From a bacterium (GTDB lineage Bacteria; Pseudomonadota; Alphaproteobacteria; Caulobacterales; Caulobacteraceae): DNA of 64,000 nucleotides. The first letter of the stretch is position 1. Each line of letters begins with the position of its first letter. The notes beneath the pieces are model-generated. The model saw nothing but the letters and a program-made list of their open reading frames with translations, ran no database searches and was not told where the DNA came from. The stretch lies in the NCBI GenBank assembly GCA_030824495.1, contig JAVBXP010000077.1, positions 1-64,000 of the forward strand. Direction: 5' to 3'. The translations under genes and the position numbers were made by a program. Below are positions 25,752-34,502 of the stretch, one piece after another.

Positions 25752-27922
25752 CTTCGCATGTGCTGGAACACCAGGACTTCTCGGCGTTCATGCGGGACGG
25801 GGAGGATGGGCGGCCGTCGATAGACTTGCTGGTCAAGGGCGCGCGCTGCGCGGCATGTCTTTCGAAGATCGAGCGCGAGGTCGCCGCCATGCCGAGCGTG
25901 TCCTCGGCGCGGCTGAACCTGACGACGGGCAAGCTCTCCGTCGCCTTCGAGCGCGGCCGCGACGACGCCGGCGCGGTGCTGGAACGGCTGGGCAGCCTCG
26001 GCTACCCGGCCACGCCGTTCGATCCGGCCAAGGCGCTCGCCGCCCATGACGCCGAGGGGCGGCGCCTGAGCATGGCGCTGGGCGTGGCCGCCTTCGGCGC
26101 CGGCAATGCGATGATGTTTTCGGTGCCGATCTGGGCCGGGCTGTTTGGCCAGGAACTGGGACCGGCGACCCGCACCTTGATGCAGTGGATGAGCGCGGTG
26201 ATCGCCGCTCCCTGCGCGATCTACGCCGGCATGCCGTTCTTCACCTCGGCCTGGCGATCGCTTCGCAAGGGTCGGGCGAACATGGACGTGCCGATCTCCA
26301 TCGGCGTGATCCTGACCCTGCTCATCAGCTTCGTGGAAACGGTGCTTGGCGGGGCCGACACCTATTTCGACGCCGCGGTCTCGCTGCTCTTCCTGCTGTT
26401 GATAGGCCGCTGGCTGGACCATCGCCTGCGCGCAAACGCCCGCAGCGCCGCCTCCGACCTGCTGGCGATGCAGGCGCCCGCCGCCGTGGTGGTGGGCGGG
26501 GGGGGTGTGGAGCATCGCACGCCTCTGGACGACATCCGCGCGGGGGACCTTTTGCTGGTGCGGCCCGGCGAGCGCATCCCCGTGGATGGCGTGGTCGAGG
26601 GCGGCGTGTCGGAACTCGACAACGCCCTACTGACTGGCGAGACAGTTCCGGTCCGCGTGGGCGCCGACGACATCTGCCGCGCTGGCGCGCTGAATCTCAC
26701 CGGAACGTTGCGCCTGCGCGCGACCGCGCGGTCCGAGGATTCGGCCGTCGCCGCCATCGCGCGGCTGGTCGAGGCCGGGGCGCAGTCGCGCTCGCTCTAT
26801 GTGCGCCTGGCCGACAAGGCTGCGGCCCTCTACGTGCCGGTGGTTCATAGCGCCGCGGCGATCACCTTCCTGGGTGGTTGGGCCTTGGGGCTTGGCCCGC
26901 GTGAGGCCCTGTTGCGGGCGGTCGCTGTCCTGATCATCACCTGCCCCTGCGCGCTCGGCCTGGCCGTGCCCGCGGTGCAGATCACCGCCTCGGCGCGGTT
27001 GTTCCGACGCGGCGTGCTGGTCAAGTCCGGGGCGGCGCTGGAGCGGTTGGCCGAGGTCGATCACGTGGTGTTCGACAAGACCGGCGTCCTGACCGAGGGG
27101 CGTCCGCGTTTGCTCGATCCGATCCCCGCGGCCATTGCGATGGCTGCGCCGTTGGCGCGAGCGTCGGCTCACCCTCTCGCCAGGGCGTTGTCGGCCCAGG
27201 CAGGGGTTTCCTCCCTGGCCGAAGATGTGACTGAAACACCTGGCCAAGGCGTCGAAGGCTGGATCGCGGGACGCCGCGCCCGGCTTGGCCGCGCCGGCTT
27301 CGTGGGCGTGCCAGGCGCTGCCCCCAGCGAAACCGAACTATGGTTCGGCTTCGATGACGACACCAAAATTCGCTTCGCCTTCGCCGATGCTATCCGCCCC
27401 GACGCAGCCGAAACCATCGCGGCCTTGCGCCAGCGGGGCCTGAGCGTCGAGATGCTCTCCGGCGATCTCGCCGCGCCGGTGGCCAAGGTCGCGGCCGCGC
27501 TCGGTGTTGAAAACTGGCGCGCCGGCCTCACGCCGGCCGAGAAGTCCGAGGCGATCGCCGCGCGCGGCCGCGATGGACGCCGTGTGCTGATGGTCGGGGA
27601 TGGCCTCAATGATGCGCCCGCGCTCGCCAACGCCCACGCCGCCATGGCGCCCGGCTCGGCGCTGGACGCCAGCCAGAACGCCGCCGACCTGGTGTTTTCA
27701 GGCGAGGGCCTTGGCGCGGTGGTCGCCGCCTTCGATGTGGCGCGTTCGGCGCGCCGCAGGGCGTTGGAGAATTTCGCCTTCGCCGCGCTCTACAATCTGA
27801 TCGCCGCGCCGGCAGCGATGTTTGGGTTCATCAACCCCTTCGTCGCGGCGCTGGCCATGTCCGGATCGTCGCTGGCGGTCACCTTGAACGCCCTGCGGAC
27901 CGGGCGAGGAAGAACGTCATGA
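25742..27922 (+). CDS. ccoI: Copper-transporting P1B-type ATPase for cbb3 oxidase assembly
   Basis: A 726-residue heavy-metal ATPase. It has an N-terminal HMA domain with a CAAC metal site, membrane motif ITCPCALGLAVP (CPC), actuator loop LLTGETVPV, phosphorylation site FDKTGVLTEG, SAHPLA (HP locus) and hinge MVGDGLNDAPAL. CcoI/FixI exports copper for insertion into the oxidase. The phosphorylation motif reads DKTGV where DKTGT is the P-type consensus. The ATG at 25742 fits the GGGGAG upstream; one at 25748 would overlap the ccoH stop. Confidence 0.95.
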   Translation: MAMTSHVLEHQDFSAFMRDGEDGRPSIDLLVKGARCAACLSKIEREVAAMPSVSSARLNLTTGKLSVAFERGRDDAGAVLERLGSLGYPATPFDPAKALAAHDAEGRRLSMALGVAAFGAGNAMMFSVPIWAGLFGQELGPATRTLMQWMSAVIAAPCAIYAGMPFFTSAWRSLRKGRANMDVPISIGVILTLLISFVETVLGGADTYFDAAVSLLFLLLIGRWLDHRLRANARSAASDLLAMQAPAAVVVGGGGVEHRTPLDDIRAGDLLLVRPGERIPVDGVVEGGVSELDNALLTGETVPVRVGADDICRAGALNLTGTLRLRATARSEDSAVAAIARLVEAGAQSRSLYVRLADKAAALYVPVVHSAAAITFLGGWALGLGPREALLRAVAVLIITCPCALGLAVPAVQITASARLFRRGVLVKSGAALERLAEVDHVVFDKTGVLTEGRPRLLDPIPAAIAMAAPLARASAHPLARALSAQAGVSSLAEDVTETPGQGVEGWIAGRRARLGRAGFVGVPGAAPSETELWFGFDDDTKIRFAFADAIRPDAAETIAALRQRGLSVEMLSGDLAAPVAKVAAALGVENWRAGLTPAEKSEAIAARGRDGRRVLMVGDGLNDAPALANAHAAMAPGSALDASQNAADLVFSGEGLGAVVAAFDVARSARRRALENFAFAALYNLIAAPAAMFGFINPFVAALAMSGSSLAVTLNALRTGRGRTS

Positions 27923-28086
27923 GCATCTTCATGCTTCTCGCGCCGCTGTCGGTGATGATCGCGCTGGTGGGGCTGGGCGCATTCTGGTGGACGCTGCGCA
28001 GCGGGCAGTATGACGACCCGATGGGCGACGCCTCACGCATCCTGATCGAGGATCCGTTGGACAGACCTGACGGACGAGAAGCCTAG
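27919..28086 (+). CDS. ccoS: cbb3 oxidase maturation protein CcoS
   Basis: A 55-residue single-helix protein (~5-25) with the CcoS hallmarks FWWTLRSGQYDDPMGDASRIL. It is needed for cofactor insertion into the oxidase in other proteobacteria. The start overlaps the ccoI stop (ATGA). Last gene of the ccoGHIS set. Confidence 0.93.
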   Translation: MSIFMLLAPLSVMIALVGLGAFWWTLRSGQYDDPMGDASRILIEDPLDRPDGREA

Positions 28087-28170
28087 GCGCGCGAGGTGTG
28101 AGCGCGACGCTCAGCGCCGGGCCTGCGGAAACATGTACGCTTCTATTGTGACGCGGTTGGGCTCGCGAGG

Positions 28171-28821
28171 TTAGCCCGCCGCCATGTCCAGCAGGGCGTC
28201 CCGATCGGTGATGCGGAACTGCCGGCAGGACTTGAACTCCACCACCTTCGCCGACTGCAACTGGGTGATCATCCGCGAAACCGTCTCGATGGTCAGGCCA
28301 AGATAGTCAGCCATGTCCTGGCGGCCCATGGCCAATTCCACGACCTCGTCGCAGCACCGATCGGCCAAGCCCATCAGGAAGCTGGCGACCCGTTCCGAAG
28401 CGCTCTTGCGGACGAGCAGGCTCAGATGTTCGCGCGCGCGATCCAGGTCGCGGACGGTCGCTTTCCAGATCAACTGTCGCAGTTCTTCGTCCCCGCCGGC
28501 CGCGATGAGCGCCTTGCGGCTGGCGACCAGAACGATGCAGTCGCTGAGCGCCTCGGCGGTCAGGCCGTGTTGGGAGCGGGTCTCGAGCCCGAAGAGTTCG
28601 CCGTCATAGTAGAAGTCGCCAATCGGACGGCGGCCGTCGGCCATGAAATGCGAGGTGCGGACCGTGCCGTGCACGAGGCGATAGACGAAATCGGTCGCCT
28701 CGCCTTGGCCGTAGATTTCCTCGTCCTTGGCGAAGGCCATACGAACGCCGATCGCGCCCATCAGGTCGGTGGGTTGGCTCAGTTCGCGAGGCGCGGCGCG
28801 GAACTCATTGACCATGTGCAT
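28171..28821 (-). CDS. fixK: CRP/FNR-family regulator, FixK type
   Basis: About 216 residues: a cyclic-nucleotide-like beta barrel (~25-130), dimerisation helix and C-terminal helix-turn-helix MADYLGLTIETVSRMITQLQ. The recognition helix carries E-x2-SR, the FNR-type reading head for TTGAT. The N-terminal cysteine cluster that holds the iron-sulfur centre in FNR is absent, so oxygen is not sensed that way. This fits FixK, normally induced by FixLJ, which is not in this window. A perfect TTGAT-N4-ATCAA box lies before ccoN. The ATG at 28821 follows GGAGG; an ATG at 28839 is also open. Convergent with ccoS. Confidence 0.9.
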   Translation of the reverse strand: MHMVNEFRAAPRELSQPTDLMGAIGVRMAFAKDEEIYGQGEATDFVYRLVHGTVRTSHFMADGRRPIGDFYYDGELFGLETRSQHGLTAEALSDCIVLVASRKALIAAGGDEELRQLIWKATVRDLDRAREHLSLLVRKSASERVASFLMGLADRCCDEVVELAMGRQDMADYLGLTIETVSRMITQLQSAKVVEFKSCRQFRITDRDALLDMAAG

Positions 28822-28941
28822 CAAGATCACGCCCTCCATCGGCTGATCTCGAAGCTAGACCCTGGGCTGCAGGCCCAAAATTCCGGAGCGTCCCCTAAGT
28901 AAAGCTACGGAGTTGCCGGGTCGCGCCGCCAACTCTCCGGT

Positions 28942-29505
28942 CTAGAGGACGGATGACAAGCCCGGGCCGCGCCACCAGGCGACCACCAGCCAGCCGACGC
29001 CCTGGGAGATCAGGTCGATCGCCAGCAGGGCGCCGATCACCTGAATGCCCGAGATCGGCCAGCCACTCAGTATGATCAGGCCGGCCACAATTCCGAACAC
29101 GCCCGACAACATGATCAGCAGCCGTCCGATCGAGGTGCGCAGTCGGAAGCCGACCGGCAAGCGAACCAATCCGGACAGCACCAGGGCGAAACCAAGCGCG
29201 TAGGTCAGGAACACGCCCCGGAAGGCTGGCTGGGTGAGCAGTACGACGCCGAACACCACATAGAGGAAGCCGAGCAGGATGCGCGGCGTCGCGCTGGCCC
29301 AGCCCTTGGTCCAAAAGGCATGGATAAGCTCGAACCCGCCGGCGACGACGGCCGCGCCGCCTATGACCAAGGCGCTGACGGTCTTGACCAGCATGATGTC
29401 GGCCAACACGAAAATCCCGCCCAGGAGCAGGACGCCCCCAAGCAGCGCGCGAACCCATACCGGTTCGGCCCCTGAGTCGTCGGATGTGAACCTGAAAGCT
29501 GCCAT
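28942..29505 (-). CDS. HdeD-family (DUF308) membrane protein
   Basis: A 187-residue protein with six hydrophobic segments and the repeated GxxxLxxGxFxL pattern of HdeD (e.g. LLGGVLLLGGIFVLADI). HdeD is linked to acid resistance in E. coli; its role elsewhere is unclear. A second member lies at 55783. It stands alone behind the FixK gene on the same strand. Confidence 0.85.
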   Translation of the reverse strand: MAAFRFTSDDSGAEPVWVRALLGGVLLLGGIFVLADIMLVKTVSALVIGGAAVVAGGFELIHAFWTKGWASATPRILLGFLYVVFGVVLLTQPAFRGVFLTYALGFALVLSGLVRLPVGFRLRTSIGRLLIMLSGVFGIVAGLIILSGWPISGIQVIGALLAIDLISQGVGWLVVAWWRGPGLSSVL

Positions 29506-29774
29506 TGGCGTCTCCCATCCCCGGCTTGTGTTTGGCGACTACTCGCCACAAGGGCGAGCATGATCGGAACACGCGGGGAAGGGAAGACGTGTCGACGAGT
29601 CGACGATCACTAGCCCCCCGCCGGCAGGGAATGCGCCGCGTCAGGTGAAACCCTTGGTTCGTCTCGGAAAGCGCTGATCTGTATTTGGTTTTTGGCGATG
29701 AGGCAGAGTTTGCCGGGCGACTGTCCTGCTGAGGCGTGGCCTGCTTGCGACAGGCATTGATCGCAATTCCACCC

Positions 29775-29802
29775 TTGACGACCTATGGGTGTGGTGTAGC
29801 CA
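29775..29802 (+). promoter_or_regulatory. Weak candidate promoter for the glycine-zipper lipoprotein
   Basis: TTGACG, a 16-bp spacer and TAGCCA resemble a housekeeping-sigma promoter in this group. The 359-bp gap (29506-29864) otherwise shows GTCGAC twice near 29590-29605, a small GGCGA/TCGCC hairpin near 29535 and no gene. Confidence 0.3.
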
Positions 29803-29864
29803 TTTCAGTCAGTCGGGGAAAATGTTGCGCGGCGATAGGGTCGCGAAGCTCTTGGAGAGCCAAT

Positions 29865-30332
29865 ATGAATCTTAACGATCGTCGCATTTTCTTGATCCCT
29901 GCTCTGGTGTCCGGACTTCTCATTGCAGGCTGTACAGCGACGCCGACCGCCAATTCTTACGGTCGCGGTGAGGCGATGCGGGCGCAGTCGGTGGACTTCG
30001 GGTCGATCCTCAGTATTCGCCCGGTGAACATCCGTCCTGACAGCACCATGGTCGGCACCGGGACCGGCGCGGTGCTTGGCGGCTTGGCCGGCAGTCAGAT
30101 CGGCGGCGGCACGGCCGCCAACGCGGCTGGCGCGGTTGCCGGTGCGGTGGCCGGCGGCGCGCTCGGCAGCGCTATTCAGGGATCGCAGAACACGCCCGGC
30201 CTCGAACTGACCGTCAAGCTGGACAACGGCAACAACGTGGCCGTGGTTCAACCCGGCGGCGTCGATGACTTCCGCGTCGGTGATCGGGTCCGAGTGACGT
30301 CCGACGGCGTTACTACGCGGGTCAGCCGCTAG
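29865..30332 (+). CDS. Glycine-zipper 2TM outer-membrane lipoprotein (SlyB/Pcp-like)
   Basis: About 155 residues. The lipoprotein signal ends in LLIAGC (Cys ~22). The centre holds a glycine-zipper: GTGAVLGGLAGSQIGGGTAA followed by further G/A repeats, as in SlyB-type proteins of the outer membrane. The C-terminal ~45 residues form a beta-rich region with VAVVQPGG and FRVGDRVRV. The ATG follows GGAGAG. An intrinsic terminator follows the stop. Confidence 0.87.
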   Translation: MNLNDRRIFLIPALVSGLLIAGCTATPTANSYGRGEAMRAQSVDFGSILSIRPVNIRPDSTMVGTGTGAVLGGLAGSQIGGGTAANAAGAVAGAVAGGALGSAIQGSQNTPGLELTVKLDNGNNVAVVQPGGVDDFRVGDRVRVTSDGVTTRVSR

Positions 30333-30358
30333 TCAGCGCAGCGCTCCGCAGCCCAGCG

Positions 30359-30375
30359 GGGCGCATGCCCCTTTT
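30359..30375 (+). terminator. Terminator of the glycine-zipper gene
   Basis: GGGC-GCAT-GCCC followed by CTTTT: a short GC stem with a T run. Confidence 0.6.
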
Positions 30376-30383
30376 AGACAAGG

Positions 30384-30418
30384 CGACAAGCGCCCTGCCT
30401 TAGGTAGGGGGCTTGTCG
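30384..30418. terminator. Hairpin facing metZ, likely its terminator
   Basis: CGACAAGC and GCTTGTCG pair perfectly, extended inwards by CCCT/AGGGG. It lies between two convergent genes, just past the metZ stop. Confidence 0.6.
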
Positions 30419-30442
30419 AGCTTGTGCTGGGATGTGAGCCGA

Positions 30443-31627
30443 TCAGGCGCGATCGAGGGCGCGGCTAACGTCCCGGGTGAGGTCGATCACGCTCTCCAGA
30501 CCAACGCTCATCCGCACCCAACCTTCGGTCAGGCCGATTTCCAGACGCTGCTCCTCGGGCATGGAACGGTGCGTCGTGGTCGAGGGATGGGTCGCCATCG
30601 ACTTGGCGTCGCCGAGGTTGTTGGAAATATCCACGATGTCGAGCGCGTCGAGGAACCTCCAAGCGGCCTCGCGGCTGCCGAGGTCGAAAGCCACGACCGT
30701 GCCGCCGCCACTCATCTGCTTAGCGACGATCTCGGCCTGCGGGTGGTCGGCGCGGGCCGGGTAGAGCACGGTCTTGGCCTTGGCGTGCGCGCCGATCACG
30801 TCAGCGATCTGTGCGGCGTTCTGCGTCTGCCGCGTGACCCGCAACTCCATCGTCTCCAGGCCCTTCAGCAGGACCCAGGCGTTGAACGGCGACAGGGCCG
30901 GACCGGTGTGGCGCAGGATGTCCTTGTAGGACTCGGTCATCAGCGGTTCGGCGCCCAGGATGGCGCCGCCCAGCACGCGGCCCTGGCCGTCGATGTGCTT
31001 GGTGGCGGAGTAGACGACGATGTCGGCGCCCAGCGCCAAGGGCTTCTGGAAGATCGGCGTAGCGAAGACGTTGTCGACGACCAGTTTCGCGCCGGCGGCA
31101 TGGGCGATCTTCGCCACGGCGGCCACATCGGTCACTTCCAGCAGCGGATTGGCTGGGGTCTCGACCAGGAAAGCCTTGGTGTTGGGCCGCACCGCGTTCT
31201 TCCATGCATTCAGGTCGGTGGCGTCGACATAGGTGATGTCGACCCCGAAGCGCGGCATCCATTCCGACAGGATCCAGCGGCAGGAACCGAACAAGGCGCG
31301 ACCGGCCACGATGTGGTCGCCAGCCCGCACCAGACCTTGCAGGGCCACATGCACGGCGGCCATTCCAGAGGCCGTGGCGCGGCAGGCTTCGGCGCCCTCC
31401 AGCAGGGCGAGGCGATCCTCGAACATCTGCGTCGTCGGGTTGCCGAAGCGTTGGTAGATGAAGCCCGGATCCTCGCCGGAGAACCGCTTGTCGGCCGCGC
31501 CGGCGGTGTCGTACGAGAAGCTCTGGGTCAGATAGAGGGCTTCAGAAATCTCGCCATACGGCGAGCGGGCCATGCCGCCGCGCACCAGCTTGGTTTCTTG
31601 CTGCCAATCGCGCGGGTCTTCGGCCAT
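30443..31627 (-). CDS. metZ: O-succinylhomoserine sulfhydrylase
   Basis: About 394 residues of the Cys/Met-metabolism PLP family. It makes homocysteine from O-succinylhomoserine and sulfide. The PLP lysine lies in VYSATKHIDGQGRVLGG, and FIYQRFGNPTTQMFEDRLALLEG is the N-terminal cofactor region (quoted in part); the latter two together favour MetZ over cystathionine lyases. The ATG follows AAGGAT. The open frame continues upstream across the divergent dcd start, but that part is antisense. No SAM-II riboswitch could be fitted to the leader. O-acetylhomoserine use is the main alternative. Confidence 0.9.
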   Translation of the reverse strand: MAEDPRDWQQETKLVRGGMARSPYGEISEALYLTQSFSYDTAGAADKRFSGEDPGFIYQRFGNPTTQMFEDRLALLEGAEACRATASGMAAVHVALQGLVRAGDHIVAGRALFGSCRWILSEWMPRFGVDITYVDATDLNAWKNAVRPNTKAFLVETPANPLLEVTDVAAVAKIAHAAGAKLVVDNVFATPIFQKPLALGADIVVYSATKHIDGQGRVLGGAILGAEPLMTESYKDILRHTGPALSPFNAWVLLKGLETMELRVTRQTQNAAQIADVIGAHAKAKTVLYPARADHPQAEIVAKQMSGGGTVVAFDLGSREAAWRFLDALDIVDISNNLGDAKSMATHPSTTTHRSMPEEQRLEIGLTEGWVRMSVGLESVIDLTRDVSRALDRA

Positions 31628-31765
31628 GGTCTTATCCTTCCAACAGAGGCAGCGCCTTCTAAACCCCAGCTCGGGCCGCCGCCACAGTGGAAAATCTGAC
31701 GCAGCTTGCAGCTGCCCGGCGGCTAAGCCTTGCCAGAAGCGCGAGGGACGGCGAGTGTCGCGGCG

Positions 31766-32794
31766 ATGATCGACGCCCCGTCCAGCAGTTCCTCCGGCAT
31801 TCTGCCCTGCCAATCTATTGATGACCTGATCGCGTCCGGCGCCATCACGTCCGCCAAGCCTTTTGATCTTGATCAGGTCCAGCCGGCGAGCCTTGACCTG
31901 CGGCTGGGCGCGCGCGCCTGGCGGGTGCGGGCCTCGTTCTTGCCGGGGCTTGGCCGGACGGTGCCGCAGCGCCTGGAAGACGTGGCCATGCACGAGCTCG
32001 ACCTCACCAAGGGCGCGGTCCTGGAGCGTGGCTGCGTCTATATCGCTGAGCTGCAGGAGGCCCTGGCGCTGCCCAAGGGCATCTCGGCGCGGGCCAACCC
32101 GAAGAGTTCGACCGGCCGGGTCGATGTCTTCGTGCGATTGCTCACCAACAATTCCGTCGCCTTCGACGACGTGTCCGAGGGCTATGTCGGCCCGACCTAC
32201 ATCGAGATCGCGCCCCAGACCTTCTCGATCCTAGTGCGGACCAACACCCGCCTGAACCAGCTTCGCCTCAAGCGGGGCGACCCGCCGAAACTGTCGATCC
32301 GCAGCGTCGGCGTCGATCTATCCGACGGCATCGCCGGCTTCCGCGCGCGGCGTCACGCCGGGGTTGTCGATATGGATCACGTGGACGGCCACGATCCGAA
32401 GGACTTCTGGGAACCGCTGGTCCCGCGTCGCGGCGAATTGCTGCTCGATCCGGGCGAGTTCTACATCCTGGCCTCCAAGGAAGCCGTGGAAATCCCGGTC
32501 ATGGAAGCGGCCGAAATGACGCCGATCGATCCTTCGGTGGGCGAGTTCCGCGTGCACTATGCCGGCTTCTTCGATCCGGGTTTCGGCACCGAGGAGGCGG
32601 GCGGCGTGGGATCGCGCGGCGTGCTCGAAGTGCGCAGTCATGAGACGCCATTCCTGCTGGAGGACGGCCAGACCGTCGCGCGCCTGGTCTACGAGCCGCT
32701 CACCGCCAGGCCGTCGCGGCTTTATGGCGACCAGGGTTCGCACTATCAGCGGCAGGGGTTGAAGCTCTCCAAGCACTTCCGTATCTGGAGCTGA
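31766..32794 (+). CDS. dcd: dCTP deaminase, double-length alphaproteobacterial type
   Basis: About 342 residues, nearly twice the ~190 of E. coli Dcd. It supplies dUTP for thymidylate synthesis. The first half has QPASLDLRLG and ARANPKSSTGRVDVFVRLL, matching the catalytic strand motifs of the dUTPase/Dcd fold, and the second half repeats the fold (e.g. EEAGGVGSRGVLEVRSHE). The ATG at 31766 is taken; a TTG 12 codons upstream is possible. Confidence 0.88.
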   Translation: MIDAPSSSSSGILPCQSIDDLIASGAITSAKPFDLDQVQPASLDLRLGARAWRVRASFLPGLGRTVPQRLEDVAMHELDLTKGAVLERGCVYIAELQEALALPKGISARANPKSSTGRVDVFVRLLTNNSVAFDDVSEGYVGPTYIEIAPQTFSILVRTNTRLNQLRLKRGDPPKLSIRSVGVDLSDGIAGFRARRHAGVVDMDHVDGHDPKDFWEPLVPRRGELLLDPGEFYILASKEAVEIPVMEAAEMTPIDPSVGEFRVHYAGFFDPGFGTEEAGGVGSRGVLEVRSHETPFLLEDGQTVARLVYEPLTARPSRLYGDQGSHYQRQGLKLSKHFRIWS

Positions 32795-32818
32795 GGCTGG
32801 GCCTCGGGGGAAGTTGGC

Positions 32819-33013
32819 ATGCCGCCGCGCGACGACCGATGGACGATGAGTGTCGGGCTGGGAACGGCGGCGATCGTGCTTGGCTTGTTCTTCGTCGGCG
32901 GCGCGGTGATCTGGCGGATTACCGAGGCTGACCTTGTTCTGCTGCCCGCCATGCCGGTCTTGAAGGCCGCGGTGGCGATGGCCGACCTGGGCTGGCAGTT
33001 CTGGGGGCACTGA
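32819..33013 (+). CDS. Small single-helix membrane protein, hypothetical
   Basis: A 64-residue frame with one clear hydrophobic segment (~11-33, SVGLGTAAIVLGLFFVGGAV) after a polar start, and a second, weaker one near the end. GGGGGAAG precedes the ATG, and it lies 24 bp after dcd on the same strand. No family recognised; it could be chance, but the helix and ribosome-binding site favour a real gene. Confidence 0.5.
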   Translation: MPPRDDRWTMSVGLGTAAIVLGLFFVGGAVIWRITEADLVLLPAMPVLKAAVAMADLGWQFWGH

Positions 33014-33090
33014 CCTCTGATGATTGATATGCGCGCTCAGGCCAGCACCGCTTCTTGACCGCCGCGCCCGCCCGCGCGAAAGGCGGGGCC

Positions 33091-34365
33091 ATGAACATTC
33101 TTCTCGTCGGCTCGGGCGGGCGCGAGCATGCGCTGGCCTGGAAGATCGCGGCCTCGCCGCTGGTGAAGCGCCTGGTGATGGCGCCTGGCAATCCAGGCAT
33201 GGCCTCGCTGGGTGAGCTTCGGACTCTCAAGGTGACGGACGTTGCGGCGCTGGTGGCGCTGGCCCAGGAGATCGCAGCCGATCTGGTGGTCATCGGCCCT
33301 GAGCTATCGGTCGAGGCAGGTCTCGCCGACGCGCTGAACGCCGCGGCCATTCCTTGCTTCGGGCCGGTCGCCGCGGCGGGGCAGTTAGAGTCTTCGAAGG
33401 CGTTCACCAAGGCGTTCACAGATCGCCATGGTCTGCCGACCTCGGCCTACAAGGTCTGTGAGAGCGCCGACGAAGCCAAGGCCGCGCTGTCCGGCTTTCA
33501 GCCGCCCTACGTGATCAAGGCCGACGGCCTGGCGGCCGGCAAGGGCGTGGTCATCGCCCAGGATCGGGCCGAAGCCGAAGCGGCCATCGACGACGCCCTG
33601 GGCGGCCGGTTCGGCGCGGCAGGCGCGCGGGTGGTGATCGAGGAGTTCCTGGAGGGCGAGATCGGCTCGCTGTTCGCGCTCTGCGACGGCAAGGACTCGA
33701 TCGTCTTCGGCTCGGCCCAGGACCACAAGCGGGCCTATGACGGCGAGATCGGTCCCAACACCGGCGGCATGGGCACCTATTCGCCAGCCCCGGTGTTCAC
33801 GCCGGAACTGGTCGAGCAGACCCGTGTGCGACTGGCTGAACCGGCCTTCGCCGGCATCGCTGCGGAGGGTTCGCCCTACAAGGGCGTGCTCTTCGTCGAG
33901 CTGATGGCGACCAAGGACGGCCCCAAGCTGGTCGAATTCAACGTACGCTTCGGCGATCCTGAGTGCCAAGTGCTGATGCTACGGCTTGAAAGTGACCTGG
34001 TGCCGTACCTGGTGGCCTGCGCACATGGAACGCTGGCGCAGATGTCGGCGCCGGTCTGGCGTGACGAGGCTGCGATCTGCGTGGTGCTGGCGGCCGACGG
34101 CTATCCGGAAAGCCCGGTGAGCGGCTCGATCATTCGTGGAGCCGAGCAGGACTTTGGCGTCGGCGTCGTGGTGTTCCACGCTGGCACCTCGCGAGACGAC
34201 GACGGGACGCTGCGTGCCGCAGGTGGCCGCGTTCTGAACGTCTGCGCGCGTGGCGCGACCCTGCAGGAGGCCCGCGATAAGGCCTATGCGGCGATCGCGA
34301 AAATTGACTGGCCGCGCGGCTTCCACCGCACGGACATCGGTTGGCGAGCCCTGGGCGCGCGGTAG
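33091..34365 (+). CDS. purD: Phosphoribosylamine-glycine ligase (GAR synthetase)
   Basis: About 424 residues, standard for PurD, an ATP-grasp enzyme of purine synthesis. It opens with MNILLVGSGGREHALAWKIA, the family start. Other landmarks are PYVIKADGLAAGKGVVIAQD (ATP lid), DHKRAYDGEIGPNTGGMGTY and FNVRFGDPECQVLM with the metal ligands. Confidence 0.97.
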   Translation: MNILLVGSGGREHALAWKIAASPLVKRLVMAPGNPGMASLGELRTLKVTDVAALVALAQEIAADLVVIGPELSVEAGLADALNAAAIPCFGPVAAAGQLESSKAFTKAFTDRHGLPTSAYKVCESADEAKAALSGFQPPYVIKADGLAAGKGVVIAQDRAEAEAAIDDALGGRFGAAGARVVIEEFLEGEIGSLFALCDGKDSIVFGSAQDHKRAYDGEIGPNTGGMGTYSPAPVFTPELVEQTRVRLAEPAFAGIAAEGSPYKGVLFVELMATKDGPKLVEFNVRFGDPECQVLMLRLESDLVPYLVACAHGTLAQMSAPVWRDEAAICVVLAADGYPESPVSGSIIRGAEQDFGVGVVVFHAGTSRDDDGTLRAAGGRVLNVCARGATLQEARDKAYAAIAKIDWPRGFHRTDIGWRALGAR

Positions 34366-34502
34366 ATTTCCCGATCTGCGCTGGCGTTCCGGCGTCAGGT
34401 ATTTTCGAAGTTTCGGTTTGGAAGTCGCCTGACGCCTTGCTCCCTAGGCGGGCGTCTCGGTATGGTGGTTCAAACAAGCGTACGAGATTGAAGGGGAGCG
34501 CC

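Noticed and set aside
28840..28941. FixK box upstream of the fixK gene
   Set aside because: No TTGAT-N4-ATCAA or close variant was found.
30413..31699. 428-codon plus-strand frame opposite metZ
   Set aside because: Antisense shadow of a clear PLP enzyme.
31628..31765. Possible SAM-II riboswitch upstream of metZ
   Set aside because: SAM-II elements occur before met genes in alphaproteobacteria, but the conserved GCTAAA and pseudoknot sequences could not be found in the leader.
31628..31993. N-terminal extension of metZ to 31993
   Set aside because: It overlaps the start of divergent dcd and shows no homology; the ATG at 31627 has a ribosome-binding site.
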